Counted from the stretch's first letter, positions 48,735 to 58,183 are shown. The stretch: 64,000 nt of DNA from JBFXJF01 sp050175155 (GCA_050175155.1 JBFXJF010000011.1:1-64000), one strand, 5' to 3'. A program made the numbers and translations. Notes: a model not told the origin generated them from the sequence alone.

Positions 48735-49853
48735 ATGCGAATTGGAATACCTAGAGAGATTAAAAATAATGAAAATCGTGTTGCAATTACTCCGGCTGGT
48801 GTAGAAATTTTATGTAGGACTGGGAACGAGGTATATATTGAAACTGGTGCAGGTTTTGGAAGCGGTTTTTTGGACAGTGATTATATACTTATAGGGGCAA
48901 AAGTTTTAGATACAGCTCAGGAAGTCTGGAATATTGCTGAGATGATTTTAAAGGTTAAAGAACCGCTTTCTGAAGAATTTAGATATTTCCATGAGGGATT
49001 AATTATTTTTACATTTTTACATTTAGCATTCGAACCAGAGTTGACAAAAGCATTAATAGATAGCAAGGTTACTGCAATTGCTTATGAAACAGTTCAGTTA
49101 GATAATAAGTTATTACCTTTACTTATTCCTATGAGTGAAGTGGCTGGTAGAATGTCAATTCAAATAGGTGCACAATTTTTAGAAAAACATTATGGTGGGA
49201 AGGGAATATTACTTGGCGGGGTACCGGGAGTTACTCCCTCAAACGTTGTAATAATTGGTGGAGGAATTGTTGGCACAAACGCAGCAAAGATGGCACTAGG
49301 ATTAGGCGCTAACGTAAGCATAATTGATTTAAGCGCCGAAAGATTACGTTATTTGGATGATATTTTTCATGGGAATGTAAATACTATCATGTCAAATAAT
49401 TATAATATTGCTAAAGAAGTAAAAAATGCGGATCTTTTAGTAGGGGCAGTATTAATTACAGGCGCTAGAGCACCTAAATTAGTAACCGAAGAAATGGTTA
49501 AAACTATGAGTGCAGGTTCTGTAATAGTTGACGTAGCAATTGATCAGGGAGGTTCTATAGAGACGATAGACAGAGTTACGACACATAGTGAGCCAACATA
49601 TTTAAAACACGGAGTTATTCATTATGCAGTTGCAAATATACCTGGGGCAGTTGCAAGGACCTCAACAATAGCTTTAACTAATGTAACAATTCCTTATGTA
49701 TTAGAAATTGCGAATAAAGGTTATAAAATGGCTGTTATAGAAAATAAAGCATTAGCAAGGGGAACGAATGTCTTGGAAGGTCATATTACTTATGAAGCAG
49801 TTGCAAAGAGTTTAAATATTCCCTTTACGGAATTGGAAAGTTTAATAGGCTAG
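48735..49853 (+). CDS. ald: Alanine dehydrogenase
   Basis: A 372-residue NAD-dependent enzyme interconverting L-alanine and pyruvate. It starts MRIGIPREIKNNENRVAITPAGVE, carries MILKVKEPLSEEF with the catalytic Lys and TFLHLA with the catalytic His, and VIIGGGIVGTNAAKMALGLGANVSIID binds NAD. The length is typical. It fits amino acid fermentation and can also matter in sporulation. It lies between fur and xerD, an insertion relative to the Bacillus order. Confidence 0.96.
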   Translation: MRIGIPREIKNNENRVAITPAGVEILCRTGNEVYIETGAGFGSGFLDSDYILIGAKVLDTAQEVWNIAEMILKVKEPLSEEFRYFHEGLIIFTFLHLAFEPELTKALIDSKVTAIAYETVQLDNKLLPLLIPMSEVAGRMSIQIGAQFLEKHYGGKGILLGGVPGVTPSNVVIIGGGIVGTNAAKMALGLGANVSIIDLSAERLRYLDDIFHGNVNTIMSNNYNIAKEVKNADLLVGAVLITGARAPKLVTEEMVKTMSAGSVIVDVAIDQGGSIETIDRVTTHSEPTYLKHGVIHYAVANIPGAVARTSTIALTNVTIPYVLEIANKGYKMAVIENKALARGTNVLEGHITYEAVAKSLNIPFTELESLIG

Positions 49854-49979
49854 GAATAAAATGTATATTTATTTTTTATTATCTATGAAGGATTTCGCCT
49901 AAACTAATAGAATAATTATCTAAATAACTTAGCGAAATAATCTGACTTGTAAAATAAAGTATAGGGTGTGTATTTTGGA

Positions 49980-50867
49980 ATGGAATTATTAATAGAAGAG
50001 TTTAATAACTATTTATTAGTAGAAAAAGGATTAGCCAAAAACACATTAGAATCCTATGAAAATGATTTACTTTTATACTGTTCATATCTTAAAAAGTGTG
50101 GATTTAGTTCTTTTAAAGATACAAGTCGTAGCCAAATAATTGAATATTTATTGGAATTAAGAGACAAGGGGAAAGCTACATCAACAATATCAAGGAATTT
50201 AGCTTCAATTAGGTCATTTTATCAATTTCTATTACGTGATCGATATATTGATAAAGACCCTTCTCAAAATTTGGAATCACCAAAAATAGAGAAGAGGTTA
50301 CCGAAAGTGTTATCCATTGTTCAAGTAGAGGAATTATTAGAGGCTCCAAATACTAGCACTGTTATAGGTAACCGCGATAAAGCAATGTTAGAATTGTTAT
50401 ATGCAACAGGAATAAGAGTTTCAGAATTAGTATCCTTAGATGTTAAAGATGTTAATATGAATATGGGTTTAATAAAATGTATAGGTAAGGGTTCAAAAGA
50501 AAGAATAGTTCCTTTAGGGAGCCTAGCAATTAAAAGTATTTCTCAGTATATTGACAAGGGATTACCTTTTCTTAAAAAAAATGTATCTGGGGATGCTCTC
50601 TTTTTAAATAATAGAGGTAAACGTTTAACACGTCAGGGCTTTTGGAGGATTTTAAAAAAGTATTCTGCTTTAATATTAATAGATATAGATATTACTCCAC
50701 ATACCTTAAGACATTCATTTGCAACTCACCTATTGGAGAATGGTGCTGATCTTAGATCGGTCCAAGAAATGTTGGGGCATGCCGATATTTCGACTACTCA
50801 GATATATACTCATCTTTCAAAAGCAAGATTGATGGAAGTTTATTTTAAGACACATCCGAGAGCATGA
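49980..50867 (+). CDS. xerD: Tyrosine recombinase XerD
   Basis: A 295-residue site-specific recombinase resolving chromosome dimers at dif. The N-terminal SAM-like core-binding domain (residues 1-90) begins with ELLIEEFNNYLLVEKGLAKNT. The catalytic domain has the first Arg in ATGIRVSELVSL, the Lys in GKGSKERIVPL, HTLRHSFATHLLENGADLRS with His and Arg, LGHADISTTQIYTH with His and the nucleophile Tyr. ATG 49980 is chosen; a GTG at 49968 lies too close to the AGGG site. Its position before deoB matches Bacillus. Confidence 0.94.
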   Translation: MELLIEEFNNYLLVEKGLAKNTLESYENDLLLYCSYLKKCGFSSFKDTSRSQIIEYLLELRDKGKATSTISRNLASIRSFYQFLLRDRYIDKDPSQNLESPKIEKRLPKVLSIVQVEELLEAPNTSTVIGNRDKAMLELLYATGIRVSELVSLDVKDVNMNMGLIKCIGKGSKERIVPLGSLAIKSISQYIDKGLPFLKKNVSGDALFLNNRGKRLTRQGFWRILKKYSALILIDIDITPHTLRHSFATHLLENGADLRSVQEMLGHADISTTQIYTHLSKARLMEVYFKTHPRA

Positions 50868-51002
50868 AGGGTTAATAACTATTTTTTTATTTTAGTTGTC
50901 AGACATCAGTCAACTTATAAATCTAAGATATATGTAAAAGCTTTTTTAGGTAATAATAAAGGAAAGATTGTATAGATGTTAAAAAAAAAGGGGACATATA
51001 GA

Positions 51003-52178
51003 ATGAAATATAAAAGAATTTCTCTAATTGTATTAGATAGCTTAGGAATAGGAGCTTTACCCGATGCGGGAAAATATGGAGATGAAGGAGCTAATACATT
51101 TAAACATATAGCCGAGAAAATGAATGGACTTAATATACCGAATATGGTGAATATGGGTCTAAATAATATATTTCCTATTAAAACTATACAAAAACAAAAT
51201 AAGCCAATTGGAGCATATGGTAAGATGCAAGAAATGTCTCTAGGCAAAGATACAATGACCGGTCATTGGGAGATAATGGGGTTAAAAGTAGAAATTCCTT
51301 TTAAGACCTACCCAGAAGGATTCCCAAAAGAGTTAATTGAAACACTTGAGAAAAAAATTAATAGGAAAGTAATTGGTAATAAACCTGCATCGGGAATAGA
51401 TATAATTAATGAATATGGCGAAGAACATATGAAAACTGGTGCTATTATAGTATATACCTCTGCAGATAGTGTTCTACAGATAGCGACACACGAGGAAATA
51501 GTATTACTTGAAGAATTATATAGTATATGTGAAATTGCTAGAGAGCTAACTTTAAATAAAGAACATTCCGTTGGTAGAGTGATAGCTAGACCTTTTGTAG
51601 GGATACCTGGTTCTTTTAAAAGAACTACAAATAGAAAAGATTATTCTGTAAAACCACCAGTTAAAACAGTAATGAATTCTTTAACTGAAAACGATTTTGA
51701 TTCGATTTCAATCGGAAAAATTGCTGATATTTACGCGAATGAAGGCATAACAAAGAAAATTAAAGTAATATCAAATATGGATGCTGTAGATAAATTGATT
51801 GAAGAATTAAAAAATGATTTCAATGGATTGATTTTTACGAATTTAGTTGATTTTGATATGCTTTATGGTCATCGACGTGATCCGTTAGGTTATGGTAAAG
51901 CTATCGAAGAATTTGATAAAAGGATTCCTGATATTATTGATCAAATGGGAGCGGATGATTTATTAATTTTAACAGCTGACCATGGAAATGATCCTACACA
52001 TATAGGTACTGATCATACGAGAGAATACGTTCCTATATTAGTGTATAGTAAATTAATGACTGCTGGTGTTAATCTCGGGATTAGAGAAACTTTTGCTGAT
52101 ATAGGAGCAACAATTGCAGATAATTATGAAGTTCAAATGCCTAAATACGGGGTAAGTTTCTTAAGCGAAATAAATTAG
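51003..52178 (+). CDS. deoB: Phosphopentomutase
   Basis: A 391-residue alkaline phosphatase-superfamily metalloenzyme interconverting (deoxy)ribose-1- and -5-phosphate. KRISLIVLDSLGIGALPDA at the start binds metal, KDTMTGHWEIMG has the phospho-Thr, TADHGNDPTHIGTDHTREYVPIL the second metal site. ATG 51003 follows AAAAGGGG; an in-frame ATG at 50976 is poorer. With pdp it salvages nucleosides for sugar phosphate. Confidence 0.96.
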   Translation: MKYKRISLIVLDSLGIGALPDAGKYGDEGANTFKHIAEKMNGLNIPNMVNMGLNNIFPIKTIQKQNKPIGAYGKMQEMSLGKDTMTGHWEIMGLKVEIPFKTYPEGFPKELIETLEKKINRKVIGNKPASGIDIINEYGEEHMKTGAIIVYTSADSVLQIATHEEIVLLEELYSICEIARELTLNKEHSVGRVIARPFVGIPGSFKRTTNRKDYSVKPPVKTVMNSLTENDFDSISIGKIADIYANEGITKKIKVISNMDAVDKLIEELKNDFNGLIFTNLVDFDMLYGHRRDPLGYGKAIEEFDKRIPDIIDQMGADDLLILTADHGNDPTHIGTDHTREYVPILVYSKLMTAGVNLGIRETFADIGATIADNYEVQMPKYGVSFLSEIN

Positions 52179-52200
52179 ACTTAATTGGAGTGAATAAATA

Positions 52201-53526
52201 ATGCGAATGGTTGATCTTATTTATAAAAAACGTGAAGGAACAGAACTTACGACAGAAGAGATTAATTATATTATTGATGGTTATAGCAGAGATTTAATAC
52301 CAGATTATCAAATGTCAGCTTTCACAATGGCTGTATTTTTTAAAGGGATGACTGAAATGGAAACAGCAGATTTAACTATGGCCATGGTTAAATCAGGAGA
52401 TCAGATAGATCTTTCATCAATTAGCGGGAAGAAAGTAGATAAACACAGTACAGGGGGTGTTGGAGATACAACTACATTAGTACTTGGACCATTAGTAGCT
52501 GCTGCTGGTGTAACAGTTGCTAAAATGTCTGGTCGTGGCTTGGGGCATACTGGCGGAACTATTGATAAACTTGAATCAATACCAGGTTTTCATGTTGAAA
52601 TTAGCAATCAAGATTTTATTAACCAAGTAAACGTTGTAAAACTAGCTGTTATAGGACAGTCTGCCAACCTAACTCCTGCTGACAAAAAATTATATGCTTT
52701 AAGGGACGTAACGTCGACAATAGATTCCATACCATTAATTGCTAGCTCAATTATGAGCAAGAAGATAGCATCTGGGGCTGAAGGAATAGTTTTAGATGTA
52801 AAAACAGGCGACGGAGCTTTTATGAAAACCGTAGATAAATCATTTGAACTAGCAAAAGCAATGGTCGATATCGGAACTTTAACCAATAGGAACACTGTAG
52901 CGATAGTTAGTGATATGGATCAGCCATTGGGATTTGCTATAGGAAATTCTTTAGAAGTAAAAGAGGCTATAGACACTTTAAATGGAACTGGTCCTAAAGA
53001 TTTAGAAGAATTGTGTTTAGTACTCGGTTCACATATGCTTGTGTTAGGGGAAAAAGCAAAAACAGCTAAAGAAGGATATCAAATATTAAAAGAAATTATT
53101 AAGTCGGGGAAAGCTATTGAAACACTCAAAAATTTTATTAGAGCACAAGGAGGTAATCCAGAGGTAGTTGATAATCCTGCTTTACTTCCTAAAGCATTAA
53201 AAAATATTGATATTTTGGCGATAGAAGAAGGATATGTTCATAAAATAGAAGCTGAAGAAATTGGTTATAGTGCCATGCTTTTAGGTGCAGGAAGAGCGAC
53301 AAAGGAATCTAATATTGATTTAGCAGTAGGTATTGTCCTTCATAAAAAAATTGGTGATTATGTAAAATTAGGGGAGACTTTTGTAACCTTACATGTAAAT
53401 AATGAAGATAATTTAGATGAAGTAATAAAAAATGTAATTAGTGCCTACAAGATATCTAGTAGAAAAGCAGAACAAAGAAATTTAATATATGGAATGGTAA
53501 CAAGGGATGGAATTAACAAATATTAA
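52201..53526 (+). CDS. pdp: Pyrimidine-nucleoside phosphorylase
   Basis: A 441-residue homodimeric enzyme that releases pyrimidine bases from nucleosides, giving (deoxy)ribose-1-phosphate for DeoB. The family signature KHSTGGVGDTTTLVLGPLVAAAGV is near residue 81, KMSGRGLGHTGGTIDKLESIPGF follows and KTGDGAFMK is conserved. It starts 22 bp after deoB. In Bacillus the purine phosphorylase punA occupies the corresponding place, so here a pyrimidine-specific gene is found. A terminator follows. Confidence 0.95.
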   Translation: MRMVDLIYKKREGTELTTEEINYIIDGYSRDLIPDYQMSAFTMAVFFKGMTEMETADLTMAMVKSGDQIDLSSISGKKVDKHSTGGVGDTTTLVLGPLVAAAGVTVAKMSGRGLGHTGGTIDKLESIPGFHVEISNQDFINQVNVVKLAVIGQSANLTPADKKLYALRDVTSTIDSIPLIASSIMSKKIASGAEGIVLDVKTGDGAFMKTVDKSFELAKAMVDIGTLTNRNTVAIVSDMDQPLGFAIGNSLEVKEAIDTLNGTGPKDLEELCLVLGSHMLVLGEKAKTAKEGYQILKEIIKSGKAIETLKNFIRAQGGNPEVVDNPALLPKALKNIDILAIEEGYVHKIEAEEIGYSAMLLGAGRATKESNIDLAVGIVLHKKIGDYVKLGETFVTLHVNNEDNLDEVIKNVISAYKISSRKAEQRNLIYGMVTRDGINKY

Positions 53527-53567
53527 TTTATAATTTTAAAGTATTTGTCTAAAATTAAGCCTAAAAA

Positions 53568-53595
53568 AAATGACTTCATAATTAGTCATTTTTTT
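53568..53595 (+). terminator. Intrinsic terminator after pdp
   Basis: AAATGACT pairs with AGTCATTT and is followed by TTTTTATTTT. The stem is preceded by an A tract, so it may be bidirectional. Confidence 0.8.
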
Positions 53596-53671
53596 ATTTT
53601 GGAATATTTCCCATTAAAGTGAGAAGAATATATCAATATAATACATGCATGAAAAAGGAGAGATATTAAAG

Positions 53672-54835
53672 ATGGTTAGAAAAAGCTTTCTATGCTTGTT
53701 TATAACAACATTATTATTATCTATGGTATTTGCGCCTGTAATTAATGCTACAGAAGTTGATTTGGCACCAAATGCAAAATCAGCGGTATTAATTGATCAA
53801 GACACTAATACAATTTTATTTGAAAAAAATAGCAACGAAAAATTATCACCAGCAAGCCTAACTAAAATTATGACAATGTTATTAATCATGGAAGCTATAG
53901 ACACTGGAAAAATAAATTATACCGATAAAGTAAGAGTTAGTGAATATGCTGCTTCTATGGGTGGATCGCAGATATTTCTTGAAGAAGGAGAGGAAATGTC
54001 TGTAGAGGATCTACTAAAAGGTATTGCAGTTGCTTCTGGGAACGATGCTTCTGTAGCTATGGCCGAATATATTGCTGGTTCTGAAGAAGTTTTTGTTAGT
54101 ATGATGAACGACAGGGTTAAAGAGCTTGGTCTAACAAATACTCATTTTGTTAATTCGAATGGGTTACCTGTAAAGAATCATTATTCTACTGCACATGATA
54201 TTGCTATTATGTCAAGGGAATTATTAAAACATGAAAATATAACAAAATTTACTGGAGTTTACCAAGATTACTTAAGAAAAGATACTAGTGATCCTTTTTG
54301 GTTGGTTAACACGAATCGCTTAGTTAGATTTTATGATGGAGTAGACGGTTTAAAAACTGGATTTACAAGTGAAGCAATGTTTTGTTTATCTGCTACAGCT
54401 AAAAAAGATAAATTAAGAGTAACAGCCGTTGTATTGGGTGAACCTAATACAAAAACAAGAAGTAGTGATGTAACAAAATTACTTGATTATGCATTTAGTC
54501 AATATAAAAATGAGGTTTTATATGAGAAAAATCAACAAGTTGCTGATGTTAAAGTTGAAAAAGGAAAAACTGACAGTGTTTTGTTAATAACACCTAATCA
54601 AATTAGTTTGTTGATGAAAAAGGGTGAACAAAAAGAGGATTATGAGCAAACATTAATAATTAATAAAAACATTAATGCCCCTATTAAAAAAGGTGGTGTG
54701 CTTGGAGAGGTACAAACAATAAAAGATGATAAAATAGTTAATACATATCCGATAGTTGCAGCAGATAATGTAGAGAAGGCAAACTTGTTCGATATGATAA
54801 AGGAAACAGCAAAAGGTCAATTGTTTATAAAATAA
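53672..54835 (+). CDS. dacF: Sporulation D-alanyl-D-alanine carboxypeptidase DacF
   Basis: A 387-residue low-molecular-weight penicillin-binding protein. An N-terminal signal peptide (about residues 1-27, LCLFITTLLLSMVFAPVINA) is followed by the S11 serine peptidase domain with PASLTKIM (SxxK nucleophile), ASGNDAS (SxN) and LKTGFTSEA (KTG). The C-terminal domain holds membrane association. It trims peptidoglycan stem peptides, adjusting spore cortex crosslinking. It lies before spoIIAA as in Bacillus. ATG 53672 follows AAAGGAG; ATG 53645 lacks a site. Confidence 0.93.
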   Translation: MVRKSFLCLFITTLLLSMVFAPVINATEVDLAPNAKSAVLIDQDTNTILFEKNSNEKLSPASLTKIMTMLLIMEAIDTGKINYTDKVRVSEYAASMGGSQIFLEEGEEMSVEDLLKGIAVASGNDASVAMAEYIAGSEEVFVSMMNDRVKELGLTNTHFVNSNGLPVKNHYSTAHDIAIMSRELLKHENITKFTGVYQDYLRKDTSDPFWLVNTNRLVRFYDGVDGLKTGFTSEAMFCLSATAKKDKLRVTAVVLGEPNTKTRSSDVTKLLDYAFSQYKNEVLYEKNQQVADVKVEKGKTDSVLLITPNQISLLMKKGEQKEDYEQTLIINKNINAPIKKGGVLGEVQTIKDDKIVNTYPIVAADNVEKANLFDMIKETAKGQLFIK

Positions 54836-54847
54836 TATGATTTAGAC

Positions 54848-54885
54848 ATCGAGATTCTGCTTAATTGCAGTTTCTCGATTTTTTG
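54848..54885 (+). terminator. Intrinsic terminator after dacF
   Basis: ATCGAGA (54848-54854) pairs with TCTCGAT (54873-54879), with an inner CTGC-TTAATT-GCAG hairpin, followed by TTTTTGTTTT. Confidence 0.8.
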
Positions 54886-54905
54886 TTTTGTTAGAAAGAA
54901 ATAAT

Positions 54906-54972
54906 TGTCGATATAACAAAGATACTATGTTCTTTTGTCGACAAGCAGGAAAAGAAAATAAAAGAAAGAATT
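54906..54972 (+). promoter_or_regulatory. Spo0A boxes and sigma-H-like promoter of the spoIIA operon
   Basis: Two 0A-box cores, TGTCGAT (54906-54912) and TGTCGAC (54936-54942), precede AGGAAAA (54947-54953) and, 11 bp on, AAAGAATT (54965-54972). The last two match the sigma-H consensus (RnAGGAwWW - N11-12 - RnnGAATww). The arrangement mirrors spoIIA of B. subtilis, which is activated by Spo0A~P with RNA polymerase-sigma-H. It is 35 bp before the spoIIAA start. Confidence 0.85.
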
Positions 54973-55006
54973 ATACATTAATTAATGGTAGGAGGAGTGA
55001 AGTGGA

Positions 55007-55363
55007 TTGGATTTTAAAATTAAACTTAAAACTGTTAAAAAAGTATTAATTGTAAAACTTGAAGGGGAACTCGATCACCATACATCAGAAATAGTTCGTA
55101 AAGAGATTGATGCAGAATTGAATAAAGGAATAGTAAATAATTTGTTATTTAATTTAGAGAGAGTATCATTTATGGATAGTTCAGGATTAGGTATGCTCCT
55201 AGGAAGGTACAAAAAAATTCAATTATTAGATGGAGATGTAGCTATCTGTTGCATAGTTCCAACTGTATCTAAGATTTTTGAATTATCAGGTATTTTTAAA
55301 ATTCTAACTATTTATAACTCAGAGGAAGAGGCAGTAAATGCATTAGGGGGGTGGAATAATTGA
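55007..55363 (+). CDS. spoIIAA: Anti-sigma-F factor antagonist SpoIIAA
   Basis: A 118-residue STAS-domain protein. The phosphorylation site is Ser58 in FMDSSGLGMLLGR, as in B. subtilis. Dephosphorylated by SpoIIE in the forespore, it releases sigma-F from SpoIIAB. A TTG start follows GGAGGAG. It overlaps spoIIAB by 4 bp. Confidence 0.97.
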   Translation: MDFKIKLKTVKKVLIVKLEGELDHHTSEIVRKEIDAELNKGIVNNLLFNLERVSFMDSSGLGMLLGRYKKIQLLDGDVAICCIVPTVSKIFELSGIFKILTIYNSEEEAVNALGGWNN

Positions 55364-55800
55364 GTAATAATTATATGAAGTTACAATTTCAAGCAAAATC
55401 AATTAACGAATCTTTTGCTAGGGTTGTTGTTGCGTCATTTATATCTCAATTAGATCTTACTTTGGAGGATCTTAATGATTTTAAAACAGTAGTCTCTGAA
55501 GCTGTTACTAATTCAATAATACATGGTTATGAAGAAAATTCCGAAGGTATTATTTTTATAGAAACTACCATTAAGGATGAGTTAGTTGAGTTATCAATCG
55601 AAGATAGTGGAAAAGGAATTGAAAATATTAATGAAGCTACTCAGGCATTATTTACTACAAAACCAGAGTTAGAACGTTCAGGAATGGGCTTTACTATTAT
55701 GGAAAATTTAATGGATGACATGTCAATAATCTCTGAGGTGGGTAAAGGAACAAAAGTAGTTTTAATAAAAAGAATTACCAAAAATAGTACTACAGGTTAG
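55360..55800 (+). CDS. spoIIAB: Anti-sigma-F factor / serine kinase SpoIIAB
   Basis: A 146-residue GHKL-fold kinase. The N box is EAVTNSIIHGYE, the G1 box DSGKGIEN and the G2 region RSGMGFTIMENLMD. It sequesters sigma-F with ATP and phosphorylates SpoIIAA on Ser58. The TTG start follows GGGGGGTGG and overlaps the spoIIAA stop. sigF follows 10 bp later. Confidence 0.97.
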   Translation: MSNNYMKLQFQAKSINESFARVVVASFISQLDLTLEDLNDFKTVVSEAVTNSIIHGYEENSEGIIFIETTIKDELVELSIEDSGKGIENINEATQALFTTKPELERSGMGFTIMENLMDDMSIISEVGKGTKVVLIKRITKNSTTG

Positions 55801-55810
55801 GGGTGGTATA

Positions 55811-56563
55811 ATGGATAAGGATTTAAAAAATTACAACCATCCATACTTATCTGATAGTGAAATTAAAGGACTTATTACAAAGAGTCAAAATGGTGATGAA
55901 CTAGCAAGAGACAAAATAGTTAACTGTAATATCCGTTTAATCTGGTCTGTTGTTCAAAGATTTATGAATAGAGGGTATGAAGCAGATGACTTATTTCAGA
56001 TTGGTGCTATAGGTCTTTTAAAAGCGGTAGATAAGTTTGATATGTCATATGATGTAAGGTTTTCCACATATGCTGTTCCTATGATTATTGGAGAAATTCA
56101 AAGGTTTATAAGAGACGATGGTACAGTTAAGGTAAGTAGGTCACTTAAGGAAACAGCAAATAAAGTAAGGAAAATAAAAGATGACCTATCAAAAACTTTA
56201 TCTAGAATACCTACTATAAAAGAAATCGCAGACAAACTTGAAATATCAACGGAAGAAGTCGTGTTTGCATTAGAGGCTAATAGGGCACCAACTTCAATAC
56301 ATGAAACGGTTTTCGAAAATGACGGTGATTCAATTACTTTAATGGATCAAATCTCTGATGAGTCACAAAATAAGTGGTTTGATAAAATAGCCTTGCAGGA
56401 GGCTATAAGAACACTTCATGATAGGGAAAGATTAATTGTCTATCTGCGATATTTTAAAGATCTAACTCAATCTGAAGTGGCTGAACGTTTAGGGATATCC
56501 CAGGTACAGGTTTCAAGATTAGAAAAAAAAATACTGGAAAACATAAAGAACCAAATGGAATAG
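55811..56563 (+). CDS. sigF: Forespore sigma factor SigF
   Basis: A 250-residue sigma-70 family factor lacking region 1. Region 2 has YEADDLFQIGAIGLLKAVDKFD and RFSTYAVPMIIGEIQRFIRDD. Region 3 has PTIKEIADKLEIS, and region 4.2 has LTQSEVAERLGISQVQVSRLEKKIL. Sigma-F starts forespore-specific transcription. It is the third gene of the spoIIA operon. A terminator stem runs through its stop codon. Confidence 0.98.
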   Translation: MDKDLKNYNHPYLSDSEIKGLITKSQNGDELARDKIVNCNIRLIWSVVQRFMNRGYEADDLFQIGAIGLLKAVDKFDMSYDVRFSTYAVPMIIGEIQRFIRDDGTVKVSRSLKETANKVRKIKDDLSKTLSRIPTIKEIADKLEISTEEVVFALEANRAPTSIHETVFENDGDSITLMDQISDESQNKWFDKIALQEAIRTLHDRERLIVYLRYFKDLTQSEVAERLGISQVQVSRLEKKILENIKNQME

Positions 56564-56583
56564 CCATTTGGTTCTTTATTTTG
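56545..56583 (+). terminator. Terminator spanning the sigF stop codon
   Basis: AAAGAACCAAATGG (56545-56558) pairs perfectly with CCATTTGGTTCTTT (56564-56577); the loop includes the TAG stop. It is followed by ATTTTGTTTATTTTTT. It separates the spoIIA and spoVA transcripts. Confidence 0.85.
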
Positions 56584-56600
56584 TTTATTTTTTATTTTTT

Positions 56601-56630
56601 GTATTACTTCCGCAATGTTGATTCATACTA
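56601..56630 (+). promoter_or_regulatory. Sigma-G-like promoter for spoVA
   Basis: GTATT (56601-56605) and CATACTA (56624-56630), 18 bp apart, match the forespore sigma-G consensus; the -10 is perfect and the -35 has one mismatch. spoVA is sigma-G dependent in B. subtilis. Confidence 0.75.
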
Positions 56631-56678
56631 AAATAGAAAAATCAGATTAATACAGTAAATTATTTAGGGGGTTTGTAG

Positions 56679-57137
56679 GTGAAACAATTAACCGAAAATG
56701 AAAAAAAATATTTTCAAATGTCTAAATTATATAGACCAAAACCACCGATAATTTTCAACTGCATAAAGGCTTTTCTTATTGGGGGATTTATATGTGTTAT
56801 TGGTCAATTAATTCAAAATGTTTACATAAACTATTTTGGATTTTCGAATGAACAAGCTGGGAGTCCAACTGTTGCTACTTTGATATTTATTGCAATCGTA
56901 TTAACTGGTTTAGGAGTATACGATAAAATTGGTCAATTTGCAGGAGCTGGAACCGCTGTACCTGTAACTGGTTTTGCAAATTCAATTGCTTCAGCTGCAA
57001 TTGAACATCGTTCGGAAGGGTTGGTTCTAGGGGTTGGTGGCAATATGTTTAAATTAGCTGGCTCTGTTATTGTATTTGGGACAGTCTCGGCTTTTGTAAT
57101 AGGAATTATAAAAGAAATAATAAGTTTAATATCTTAA
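56679..57137 (+). CDS. spoVAC: Stage V sporulation protein AC
   Basis: A 152-residue membrane protein with about four helices. It begins ENEKKYFQMSKLYRPKPPIIFNCIKAFLIGGFIC and has FAGAGTAVPVTGFANSIASAAIEHRSEGLVLG. SpoVAC is a subunit of the channel that takes up dipicolinic acid into the spore. GTG start after AGGGGG. It is the first gene of the spoVA unit here; spoVAA and spoVAB are absent. Confidence 0.94.
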   Translation: MKQLTENEKKYFQMSKLYRPKPPIIFNCIKAFLIGGFICVIGQLIQNVYINYFGFSNEQAGSPTVATLIFIAIVLTGLGVYDKIGQFAGAGTAVPVTGFANSIASAAIEHRSEGLVLGVGGNMFKLAGSVIVFGTVSAFVIGIIKEIISLIS

Positions 57138-57170
57138 CATCGGGAATAACTAATAGGAAGTGAATTAAAT

Positions 57171-58178
57171 TTGAAAAAAAACATTGGAAGAAGCTCGTGG
57201 GAGTTTTTTGACATAAGAATATTATCAAGTGCAGTTACTGTTGGACCAATGGAAGGGCAGGGACCTCTAGCTAAGGATTTTGACATAATACATGATGATT
57301 TGTACTTAGGACAAAACACATGGGAAAAAGCAGAGCGTAAATTATTTGAAGAGGCTTTAGATATTTGTATTAATAAATCTGGGCTTACAAGTAATCAAAT
57401 TAACCTTATGGTTGTGGGGGATTTGCTAAATCAACTTATTTCCGCTTCCTTTTCTGCTAAGTTTGAAGAGATACCATATTTAGGTGTTTACGGTGCCTGT
57501 TCGACATCAATGGAATCTCTATCAATAGCATCATCTCTTGTTGAAGGAGGATTTGCTGAGTATGTAATTGCAGGTTGTAGTAGTCATAATGCAACCGCAG
57601 AAAAACAATATAGGTATCCAACTGAGTATGGAGGTCAGAAACCACCCTATTCTCAATATACTGTAACTGGTGCTGGCGCAGTTATAGTCGGGAAAGGAAA
57701 TTTTGGACCAAAGGTAAGATATTCTACTATAGGAAAAGTTGTAGATATGGGAATAATGGATCCCTTTGATATGGGATCGGCTATGGCTCCAGCGGCAGTT
57801 GATACAATGATTACCCATTTTAAAGATACTGGCAAAAATCCTAACTATTATGATCTTATAGTTACAGGGGATTTAGGTTTAGTGGGTTCACAGATAGCAA
57901 AACAGTTACTAATTGAACAGGGATATGATTTGACCAACAATTATAATGATTGCGGTTTAATGATTTATAATGAAAATCAACAAGTTTTTTCGGGTGGAAG
58001 TGGATGTGCTTGCAGTGCAGCAGTTACTTATGGTCACATTCTAAAAAAAATTAATAAAAAAGAATTAAATAAAGTTTTGGTAGTAGCAACGGGAGCATTA
58101 TTAAGCCCTATTTCATACCAACAAGGAGAATCAATTCCCTGTATAGCACATGCAGTAACGATAGAGAATGAGGTGTAA
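57171..58178 (+). CDS. spoVAD: Stage V sporulation protein AD
   Basis: A 335-residue thiolase-fold protein that binds dipicolinic acid and sits with SpoVAC in the inner spore membrane. GACSTSMESLSIASSLVEGG is the region around the residual cysteine, and TGAGAVIVGKGNFGPKV and SGGSGCACSAAVTYGHI are conserved. It is soluble in sequence (no membrane helix). TTG 57171 follows TAGGAAG. Confidence 0.95.
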   Translation: MKKNIGRSSWEFFDIRILSSAVTVGPMEGQGPLAKDFDIIHDDLYLGQNTWEKAERKLFEEALDICINKSGLTSNQINLMVVGDLLNQLISASFSAKFEEIPYLGVYGACSTSMESLSIASSLVEGGFAEYVIAGCSSHNATAEKQYRYPTEYGGQKPPYSQYTVTGAGAVIVGKGNFGPKVRYSTIGKVVDMGIMDPFDMGSAMAPAAVDTMITHFKDTGKNPNYYDLIVTGDLGLVGSQIAKQLLIEQGYDLTNNYNDCGLMIYNENQQVFSGGSGCACSAAVTYGHILKKINKKELNKVLVVATGALLSPISYQQGESIPCIAHAVTIENEV

Positions 58179-58183
58179 TAAGT

